Shown: one piece after another, positions 52,116-58,314 of the stretch
Layout of the letters: each line of letters starts with the position of its first letter
How positions within the stretch are numbered: position 1 is the stretch's first letter
Source of the DNA: Pseudonocardia acidicola
GTDB taxonomy: Bacteria > Actinomycetota > Actinomycetes > Mycobacteriales > Pseudonocardiaceae
Assembly: GCF_012911935.1 (NCBI RefSeq)
Contig: NZ_JAAXLA010000042.1
Coordinates: 1 to 58,314 of the forward strand
Reading direction: 5' to 3'
DNA: 58,314 bases
Notes under the pieces: generated by a model
The model's input: the letters and a program-made list of their open reading frames with translations, nothing else
Told to the model about the DNA's origin: nothing
Database searches by the model: none
Position numbers and translations under genes: made by a program

Positions 52116-52604
52116 TCAGACGGTGGTCGACTGCTCGGTCGACTGCTGGTTGGCGGTGTCCGACGCGCCGGCGCCGGACGTGTCGGCGGTGGTGGCCGTG
52201 GGCTGCCCGCCCAGCGGCACCCGGCGCGGCTTGCTCTGCTCGCTGACCGGGATCCGCAGGTTCAGCACCCCGTTCTCCAGATCGGCCGAGAGCCGGCCGG
52301 GGTCGAGGTTCTCGCCGAGGAACAGCTGCCGCGCGAACTGGCCGTAGGGCCGCTCGTCGACGATGACCTCGTCGCCCTCCTGACGCTGCGGTGCCCGGGT
52401 GGCCCGGATGCTCACCACGTTGCGTTCGACGGTGACGTCGACGTCGTCGGGCAGCACACCCGGGAGGTCCAGGAAGATCAGGAACTCGTCGCCGCGCCGC
52501 AGGGCCTCCATCGGCATGCTGCGCAGGGCCCGGGCGCCGGTGTGCAGAGCCTGCTCGGCAAGCCGGTCGAGCTCACGGAACGGATCGAATCGCATGAGTG
52601 TCAC
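52116..52604 (-). CDS. Small heat shock protein, Hsp20/alpha-crystallin
   Basis: A 162-residue Hsp20. The alpha-crystallin domain (about 35-125) shows DEFLIFLDLPGVLPDDVDVT and ERPYGQFARQLFLGENLDPG, and ends with NGVLNLRIPVSE, containing the conserved GVL motif. The C-terminal extension is polar. The GTG at 52604 has GGAGG six bases upstream; the ATG at 52595 has no such site. It is the first gene of the chaperone-redox operon. I found neither a CIRCE nor a HAIR element in the 54 bases upstream. Confidence 0.93.
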   Translation of the reverse strand: MTLMRFDPFRELDRLAEQALHTGARALRSMPMEALRRGDEFLIFLDLPGVLPDDVDVTVERNVVSIRATRAPQRQEGDEVIVDERPYGQFARQLFLGENLDPGRLSADLENGVLNLRIPVSEQSKPRRVPLGGQPTATTADTSGAGASDTANQQSTEQSTTV

Positions 52605-52641
52605 AGCGGGCCTCCAGCAGTATTGGTTGTGCTCGGCGGCC

Positions 52642-52658
52642 GCTCGGCACGACCGAGC
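52642..52658. terminator. Hairpin between whiB and hsp20
   Basis: GCTCGG and CCGAGC are 6-base arms around CACGA, directly after the whiB stop on the minus strand. It could end the whiB message or be part of the hsp20 promoter region. Another GCTCGG lies at 52631-52636. Confidence 0.4.
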
Positions 52659-52967
52659 TCAGCCCACCGTCGCAGCGCCGCCGCCGTGCGGTATCGGTCC
52701 CACGGATGCAACCTCGTCGGCGGACTTCGCCCCCGCAGGTCGACCGTTGCGCAGTGCGCGGCGTTCCTCGGCGTCGAGGCCGCCCCAGACGCCGTCGACC
52801 TCGCCGTTACGCAGCGCGAAATCCAGGCACTCGGCGGTCACCTGGCAGCACGCACAGACCGCCTTCGCCCGTGCTGTCTGGCGCTTCGCGGGAGCGCCGG
52901 AACCCACCGGGAAGAACAGCTCCGCGTCGAACTGGCGACAGGCCGCCCGATCGATCCACTCGGTCAT
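52659..52967 (-). CDS. WhiB-family iron-sulfur transcription factor
   Basis: A 102-residue Wbl protein. Four cysteines (C10, and C-x2-C-x5-C within VCACCQVTAEC) bind a [4Fe-4S] cluster. GVWGGLDAEERRAL is the signature G(V/I)WGG turn, followed by basic residues. Wbl proteins act with sigma factors and respond to oxygen, NO or redox stress. Its position 54 bases upstream of the hsp20-dnaK-clpB-trx unit makes it a candidate regulator of that unit. Confidence 0.95.
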   Translation of the reverse strand: MTEWIDRAACRQFDAELFFPVGSGAPAKRQTARAKAVCACCQVTAECLDFALRNGEVDGVWGGLDAEERRALRNGRPAGAKSADEVASVGPIPHGGGAATVG

Positions 52968-53103
52968 CGACCGATGGTGCGGGCGGCACGAGGCTGCTAC
53001 CTGGTCCCGGCGGAGCCAACGCTGGTCGGCGCGGTCGATCCGTCAGGACGGACCACCACCGGGGATCGGCCGGGCCGGGCCGGCAAACCCCGGCCGCCGC
53101 GGG

Positions 53104-54801
53104 TCAGCCCGGCTCCGCCATCAGGTTCCACGCGCGCGTCGCGACATGCAGGTTCAACCGGTGGTCGACGTCGCCGAGATCGAATCCGCTGACCTCACGG
53201 ATACGTTGCAGCCGGTAGCGCAGCGTGCTGCGGTGGATGGACATCCCGGCGGCCGTCTCGTCGTAGTTCCCGCCGCAGTCCAGATACGTCGACAGCGTCC
53301 GCACCATCTCCGAGTGGTGCTGGGTGTCGTAGTCGAGCAGCGCGCCCAGCCACTCCCGCACGAACCGGTCGACCTCGGCGTCCCCGTCACTGTCGCTGAG
53401 CACCCGGTACAGGCCGAGATCCTCGTAGGCGGTGATGCCCTCGGGGTTGCGGGACCGCTGCCGGATGGCGAGCGCACGCTCGGCCTGCTGCCACGAACGC
53501 GGGAAGTCCGCGGGGCGCTCGCAGTGCCCGCCGACGCCGATCGACACCGCGGAGGAACGCAGGTGCCGGCTGACCGCCGCGTGGATCTCGTGCCAACGGT
53601 GCTCGTCGCCCCAGCCGGCCGGGCGGTTCGCCAGCAGGATCACCGACCCCGACCGGCGGGCGATCAAGGACCCGGCGTCCAGGCCGCGGGCGGCGTGCAG
53701 CACCGCGTTGGCGACCGCCTCGTCCCCGATCCCGGGCCGGCCGCGCACGACGACGACCCGGTGCGAGCGGTGCAGGTCGACACCCAGCGCCCGGGCCCGG
53801 GTGACGGCGCCGTCCTCGTCGGTGCCGGAGATGAGGTCCTCGACGAGGTCGCGGCGCAGCCGCAGCTCCACCTCGGCCACGCCCTGGCGGTGGGCCAGCT
53901 CCATCGCCAGCATCGTCGCGCCCAGCTCGAGGGCGAGCACCTCGTGCGGACCGGCGGTGCGCTCCGCATCGATCAGGCTCAGCACGCCGAGCACCGCGTC
54001 GCGCGGCTGGGCGAGCGCGACCAGCCGATCGCGGTCGCGGACCGGGCGCCCGTCGCGCTGCGCGCGGCCGAGGACATCGGCCCGCTGCCGGGCGGAGACC
54101 TTGCGAACCGGTTTCGTGCGACTGGGCCCCGACCACGCGAGCACGTTGCCGAAGCGGTCCTCCGCGACGACCGGCAGCCCGGTCAGCTCGTGCACGGCCG
54201 CCACGATGCCGGCCGCCCGATCACCGGTGGCCGGTACCCGGTTCAGCGTCTCGTGCACCGCGCTCCGGCGCTCCAGGTCGCTGACGGACTTGGTGAGCTG
54301 GGCGTTCGCCCCGGCCAGCCGGTCGCTCAACCGGCGCAGCTCATCGGCCTGGAGCTGCTGCTCGGCCACGAGGGCCGCGGTGGCCAGCGCCGCCCCGGCC
54401 TCCTCGGCGAGTACCCGCAGCAGGAAGCGCTCCTCCTCCGAGGGCTCCCCGTCGGCGCCGACCACCAGGTAGCCGCGGCTGCGGCCCAAGCCCGACAGCG
54501 GCAGAGCCCGGCCCCAGGCCGCGCCCTCCACCGGCACCGGCCCCTCGGCGCCGGCCAGGTCGAACAGCGCCGGATCCGGGGGCCGCGGGCTTCCGACCAC
54601 CGACGGCTGCAGGTCGTCACCGTCGACGAGGTGGATCGCGTGTGTCCAGCCACGGCACAACGAGGGCACGGACGTCATGGCCAGGCGGAGGATCTCCTCG
54701 GCACCGCCCCCACGGAACATCATCATGCCCACTACGACGAGCGCACGGAGCGAGGACAGCTGCTCCCGTGTCTGCGAGGTGCCCACGATTCCGGCGACCA
54801 T
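53104..54801 (-). CDS. PucR/CdaR-type regulator with N-terminal sensor region
   Basis: A 565-residue regulator. A GAF-like N-terminal part (about 1-150) is followed by a coiled linker, a central region (GLPVVAEDRFGNVLAWSGPS) and the C-terminal PucR helix-turn-helix LSTYLDCGGNYDETAAGMSI plus STLRYRLQRIREVSGFDLGD. PucR-type proteins regulate catabolic genes or purine and sugar-acid use. The ATG at 54801 is used; a GTG at 54810 is equally possible. It is divergent from the ABM protein at 55042, with a weak inverted repeat (TCGAC/GTCGA at 54898-54914) between them, so it may control that gene. Confidence 0.88.
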   Translation of the reverse strand: MVAGIVGTSQTREQLSSLRALVVVGMMMFRGGGAEEILRLAMTSVPSLCRGWTHAIHLVDGDDLQPSVVGSPRPPDPALFDLAGAEGPVPVEGAAWGRALPLSGLGRSRGYLVVGADGEPSEEERFLLRVLAEEAGAALATAALVAEQQLQADELRRLSDRLAGANAQLTKSVSDLERRSAVHETLNRVPATGDRAAGIVAAVHELTGLPVVAEDRFGNVLAWSGPSRTKPVRKVSARQRADVLGRAQRDGRPVRDRDRLVALAQPRDAVLGVLSLIDAERTAGPHEVLALELGATMLAMELAHRQGVAEVELRLRRDLVEDLISGTDEDGAVTRARALGVDLHRSHRVVVVRGRPGIGDEAVANAVLHAARGLDAGSLIARRSGSVILLANRPAGWGDEHRWHEIHAAVSRHLRSSAVSIGVGGHCERPADFPRSWQQAERALAIRQRSRNPEGITAYEDLGLYRVLSDSDGDAEVDRFVREWLGALLDYDTQHHSEMVRTLSTYLDCGGNYDETAAGMSIHRSTLRYRLQRIREVSGFDLGDVDHRLNLHVATRAWNLMAEPG

Positions 54802-55041
54802 CAAGGTCACCCGGGACTCGTCCGGACAACGCCCCGAGTGCTCAGCCGGCGCGGCATCGACCCAGTATCGGCTTTCACGCGCACCAGCGCACTCCCTTCG
54901 ACCGGATTTGTCGAGGCCGGCGGTGTTCTTCGTGCTGGGGGGGTGAGGGTCGTGCCGCGCTTTGGCCCCGGCGGGCGAAAGCGGCGCGCCACGGCGTCCC
55001 GCCACGCTGGCGGCTCCGTCATATCGCCGAAGGGAACCAGC

Positions 55042-55350
55042 ATGGCCGCGAACCCCACCGTCGGGCTGCTCGTGACGATGACGGCCCGACCGGGCAAGGA
55101 GAACGACATCGAGCAGTTCCTGCAGGACGGTAAGGCGCTGGTCGACGAGGAGCCGGGCACGATGGCCTGGTTCGCCGTCCGCCTGGGCGACTCGACCTAC
55201 GGCATCTTCGACGTGTTCGCAGACGAAGCAGGCCGGCAGGCACACCTCGAGGGGAAGGTCGCACAGGCCCTGATGGGGCGCTCCGCGGAGCTGTTCACCG
55301 CGGAGCCCCACATCCGCAAGCTCGACGTGCTGGCCACCAAGCTCCCCTGA
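55042..55350 (+). CDS. ABM-domain protein (putative quinol monooxygenase)
   Basis: A 102-residue single-domain protein of the antibiotic biosynthesis monooxygenase family, with a dimeric ferredoxin-like fold. TVGLLVTMTARPGKENDIEQ is the first strand and helix, EPGTMAWFAVRLGDSTYGIF the middle strands, and FADEAGRQAHLEGKVAQALM the second helix. Relatives include YgiN and anthracycline monooxygenases, some of which oxidise quinols without cofactor. The ATG at 55042 follows AAGGGAACC. It is alone, opposite the PucR-type regulator gene. Confidence 0.88.
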   Translation: MAANPTVGLLVTMTARPGKENDIEQFLQDGKALVDEEPGTMAWFAVRLGDSTYGIFDVFADEAGRQAHLEGKVAQALMGRSAELFTAEPHIRKLDVLATKLP

Positions 55351-55471
55351 ACGCCCTCCGGCGCCCCTCGTCGACCGTTCGTCCGACCGTTCGTCGCCTC
55401 GTCCGAACGGGTGCCGACGGGTTCACCGCCACTTTGCCAACCGTTAACGGCCCGGCTGGCAGCGTGCGCCC

Positions 55472-58150
55472 ATGCCCGCGCGGACCGACCGGGATCACGG
55501 TCTTTTCAGCCCGACCGTGGGGGCCCGCGCGGCGCCGCCGGACGCGCTGCTGGTCACCGACCTGCTGGCCGACCTCCCCGAGCTCGTCGACCGGCTGGTC
55601 CGGTGCACCGACGCGGACGATGCACTGGACGCCTTCCTGCTCGCCGCCGGCGCCGTGCAGATCGTGGAGGACCACCTGCAACGCGACGTGCTGTCGTTGC
55701 GCCGCGCCGGTGGCATGCTCGGCGGCGGCCCGCGACACCTCGCGGGACTGCTGGCCGAAGGGCTCGAGACCGTGCGCAGGCTGCCCCCGGGCAACCGCCG
55801 GGCCCTGCGCTGGTGTGAGCAGGCGCGCCGGGTGCGTGACCTGCTGGCCGACGCGGTGGCCGCCGCCGGGGCACCGGGAGAGCGGCACCGCGATGCGTAC
55901 GCGCCGGGCCCCACCGGGCTGCAGCTCACGGTGCGGCGGCTGGCCGCCGAGGCCGGGGACCTGCCACCCGCGCTGCGCAGCGAGCTGCTGCGCATGCCGT
56001 CCTGCTTCCGCAGCTTCGACCTGGCCCCCGCCGACATGGGCGCGCTCGCCGAGCGCCTGCTCGCCCGCCCGGACCGCGCCGTGGGCGGGTGCGTGATCGT
56101 CGGGATCCGCACCTCGGGCAGCTACCTCGCGCCGCTGGTCGCCGCGGAGTTGCGCCGGCGCGGCACGCCCGCGTCGGCGCTCACCGTCCGCCCCAGCCGG
56201 TTGCTGCTGCCCGGCGACGGCCACCGGTTGCGCACCGCGGTCGCGGCCGGCGCCACCGTGGCCGTGGTCGACGACCCGCCCAACACGGGGTCGGCCTACC
56301 GCAAGACGATCGCGCTGCTGGCCCGGCACGGCGCGCCACGACCGGTCCTGCTGCTTCCGCTGTTCGGTGACGACCCGCCCGCGGGACTCACCGCACTGCC
56401 CGCCGAGACGCTGCCCTACCGGCACTGGGCGGTGCATCGGCAGCTCGACCCGGCGGCCGTGCGGGCGGCCCTGGCCGAGCTGCTCGGCCTCCCCGCCCCG
56501 CTGCTCACGGTGCGGCAGCTCTCCCCCACCCCGAGCAGCGGCGAGCGCGGGCACCTCGCGGTCACCTACGCCGTCGATGTCGACGGCCGCAGCCGGCTCG
56601 TCGAGGTCGCCGGCAGCGGCCAGGGCTACCTGGGGCGGCACGCCATCGCGGTGGCCGCCGCGCTGTCCGGGCTGGTCGCGCCGACCTACGGCTTCCGCGA
56701 CGGGCTGGTCTACCGCGCGACACCCGCGCCCGAGCAGCGGCTCACCGCGCCGACCGCGGCCGACGCGGCCGAGATCGCCCGGCACGTCCACACCCGGGCC
56801 GCGGCGCTGCCGGCGGTCACCGACCGCAGCCTGCGGATGAACGGCCAGCAGCCGGTGTGGGAGCTGGCCGCGCGGCTGACGGCCCGCGGCTTCGGCCGGG
56901 CCGGGCTGCTGTTGCGCCAGCCCGTGCTCGACCCGGCCGCCCGCCGGTTGTGCCGGCCCGACCGGCCGTCCGTCATCGACGGGGCGACGTCGCTGTCGCA
57001 CTGGTACCGCGACGGCGACGGCCGGCTGCGCAAGACCGACCCGGACACCAAGGCGTTCGCCAACACCGACCGGGCGTCCTACGACGCACGCTACGACCTG
57101 GCCGGGGCCGCCCCCGGCGGGCCGGACGACGACATCGACGAGGCCCTGCGCGCGGGACCGGCCGGCGGCGCCGAGGCCTACCTGCTCTACGAGCTGGTGC
57201 ACCTGCAGGACCCGATCACCGGCCGGCCGGCCGACGCGGCGGCCTGCAGCCGGGCCGTGCGCCGGTACCTGACCCGGCTGTACCCGGCTCCGCCGGTGGC
57301 GGCGGGCCCGCTGTGCGCACTCGACCTCGACGGCGTCGTCGAGTCCGACGCTCTCGGCTTCCCGATCACCACGCCGACGGCGCTGCGCGCGGTGCACGCG
57401 CTGTCCCGGCACGGCTTCCGGCCGGTGCCGGTGACCGGGCGGTCGCTGCCCGACGTCTGGGCGCGCTGCGCGGCGTACGGGCTGGCCGGCGGGGTGGCCG
57501 AGTACGGGGCCGTCGCCTACCGGCACGACACCGCCACCACCGTCAGCCTGCTGGGCCCCGACCGGCTGGCCGTGCTCGACCGGCTGCGGATCGCGCTGCG
57601 TGCCCGGCCGGGCGTCAGCGTCGACGACGCCTACCGCCACAGCGTGCGGGTCCGCCGCGCCGGCGGCGGACCGGTGTCCGCGCACGACGTCGACGGCGCC
57701 GTCGCCGAGGCCGGGGCGGACCCGCGCGGGCTGCGTGTGATCACCGGCGCGCACCAGACCGACATCGTCGACGCGGGCACCGGCAAGCTCGCCGGGGTGC
57801 ACGCGCTCGTGGACCTGCTGGGCGGGCCGGTGGAGTTCGCCGTCGGCGACAGCGCCGAGGACCTCCCCATGCTCACCGCAGCCTGGCGCGGCTACGCCCC
57901 CGGCAACGCGTCCCAGGAGATCCGGGCGGCCGGGGTGCGGGTGCTGCGGCCGCACTACGCGCGCGGACTCGCGGCCGCGGTGGGCCGGGTGATCGGGCAC
58001 CGCCCCGGCGCGTGCCGGCAGTGCGCGGCGCCGCGGCCGAAGTCGGCCGACGCCCGGCTGCTGCTCGCGATCCTCGACGTCCAGGCCGGCGGGCGGCGCG
58101 GGCTGGGGATGGCAGCGGCGCGGGCGGTGGCGGCCCGGTTCGCGCGCTGA
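55472..58150 (+). CDS. Phosphoribosyltransferase-HAD fusion protein (Ter-associated type)
   Basis: An 892-residue fusion. Residues about 185-345 hold a PRTase-like domain with GCVIVGIRTSGSYLAPLVAA and VAVVDDPPNTGSAYRKTIAL (about 263-280), where the usual VDDVxxTG reads VDDPPNTG. A central domain (about 350-600) has HLAVTYAVDVDGRSRLVEVA and SLSHWYRDGDGRLRKTDPDT, unassigned. The C-terminal HAD phosphatase (about 615-860) has LDLDGVVES (D-x-D nucleophile pair), PVTGRS and AVGDSAEDLPML (metal-binding GDSxxD). PRTase and HAD genes like these occur in TerD-linked loci of actinobacteria, where a nucleoside-like compound has been proposed. No TerD is seen within the window. The ATG at 55472 begins MPARTDRDHGLF. 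Confidence 0.75.
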   Translation: MPARTDRDHGLFSPTVGARAAPPDALLVTDLLADLPELVDRLVRCTDADDALDAFLLAAGAVQIVEDHLQRDVLSLRRAGGMLGGGPRHLAGLLAEGLETVRRLPPGNRRALRWCEQARRVRDLLADAVAAAGAPGERHRDAYAPGPTGLQLTVRRLAAEAGDLPPALRSELLRMPSCFRSFDLAPADMGALAERLLARPDRAVGGCVIVGIRTSGSYLAPLVAAELRRRGTPASALTVRPSRLLLPGDGHRLRTAVAAGATVAVVDDPPNTGSAYRKTIALLARHGAPRPVLLLPLFGDDPPAGLTALPAETLPYRHWAVHRQLDPAAVRAALAELLGLPAPLLTVRQLSPTPSSGERGHLAVTYAVDVDGRSRLVEVAGSGQGYLGRHAIAVAAALSGLVAPTYGFRDGLVYRATPAPEQRLTAPTAADAAEIARHVHTRAAALPAVTDRSLRMNGQQPVWELAARLTARGFGRAGLLLRQPVLDPAARRLCRPDRPSVIDGATSLSHWYRDGDGRLRKTDPDTKAFANTDRASYDARYDLAGAAPGGPDDDIDEALRAGPAGGAEAYLLYELVHLQDPITGRPADAAACSRAVRRYLTRLYPAPPVAAGPLCALDLDGVVESDALGFPITTPTALRAVHALSRHGFRPVPVTGRSLPDVWARCAAYGLAGGVAEYGAVAYRHDTATTVSLLGPDRLAVLDRLRIALRARPGVSVDDAYRHSVRVRRAGGGPVSAHDVDGAVAEAGADPRGLRVITGAHQTDIVDAGTGKLAGVHALVDLLGGPVEFAVGDSAEDLPMLTAAWRGYAPGNASQEIRAAGVRVLRPHYARGLAAAVGRVIGHRPGACRQCAAPRPKSADARLLLAILDVQAGGRRGLGMAAARAVAARFAR

Positions 58151-58314
58151 CCGCGGGCGGACGCCCCGAACGGCACCGGGCCCCGCCACCACCGCCGCGA
58201 CGGCGGCCCCGGCCGTCGGCCGGAACACCACGACTCCCCTACCGGAAACCGGCGACTCGCCCTCCGGAAAGCGCCGACTCGCGGGGAGAAGGGGCGACGT
58301 GCGGGGGGCTACGG

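Noticed and set aside
52605..52658. CIRCE or HAIR heat-shock operator upstream of hsp20
   Set aside because: Neither TTAGCACTC/GAGTGCTAA nor CTTGAGT/ACTCAAG is present; only a GC-rich hairpin was seen.
58151..58314. Gene or RNA in the last bases of the window
   Set aside because: Only short GC-rich sequence with a repeated CGACTCGC-type string; no open frame or structure I can support.

Overview
The window is about 58 kb of very GC-rich DNA (roughly 73 percent by eye). It has dense, often overlapping genes, frequent GTG starts, a WhiB protein, a SigB/SigF-type sigma factor and RecBCD. This points to an actinomycete, most likely of the Pseudonocardiaceae type (Pseudonocardia-like); genus is inference. 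I saw no rRNA, tRNA, CRISPR array or complete insertion sequence.

Left part (1-12 kb): a biotin-carboxylase reading frame runs off the left edge and meets, head to head, a carboxyltransferase fragment on the other strand. Then come a cyclase-family hydrolase, a DUF559 nuclease-like gene framed by two copies of one palindromic element, two translationally coupled acyl-CoA dehydrogenases, a decayed MFS transporter, an orphan carbamoyltransferase, hrpB, and a usp-marR pair with a perfect 16-bp palindrome in front.

Middle part (12-38 kb): a basic AT-hook-like protein and an unusual zinc-ribbon SDR; the recC-recB-recD operon; a flavin monooxygenase plus SDR pair; a GntR regulator; an operon of two paralogous amidohydrolases and a Rieske ferredoxin; a TetR/P450 divergent pair followed by tryptophan 2,3-dioxygenase; an unknown membrane protein; a glycosyltransferase divergent from a Gfo/Idh/MocA plus MDR dehydrogenase pair; then a sigma factor and an MFS exporter.

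Right part (40-58 kb): almost everything from 52.6 down to 41.4 kb is on the minus strand with overlaps or short gaps. The order is hsp20, a glycine-zipper-like stress protein, dnaK, grpE, dnaJ, a CbpM/MerR-like modulator, clpB, thioredoxin, DoxX, a UBP-type zinc finger protein, a cyclic-nucleotide-binding/TrxR-like flavoprotein, and DUF1931. This is a combined disaggregase and redox stress operon that looks like an accessory copy, not the usual dnaK-grpE-dnaJ-hspR locus. A whiB gene and a PucR-type regulator lie upstream. The window ends with an ABM-domain protein and a large phosphoribosyltransferase-HAD fusion.

The items most worth a second look are the DUF559 gene with its paired palindromes, the chaperone-redox operon with its CxxC-less TrxR-like protein, the PRTase-HAD fusion, and the broken carboxylase at the left edge.
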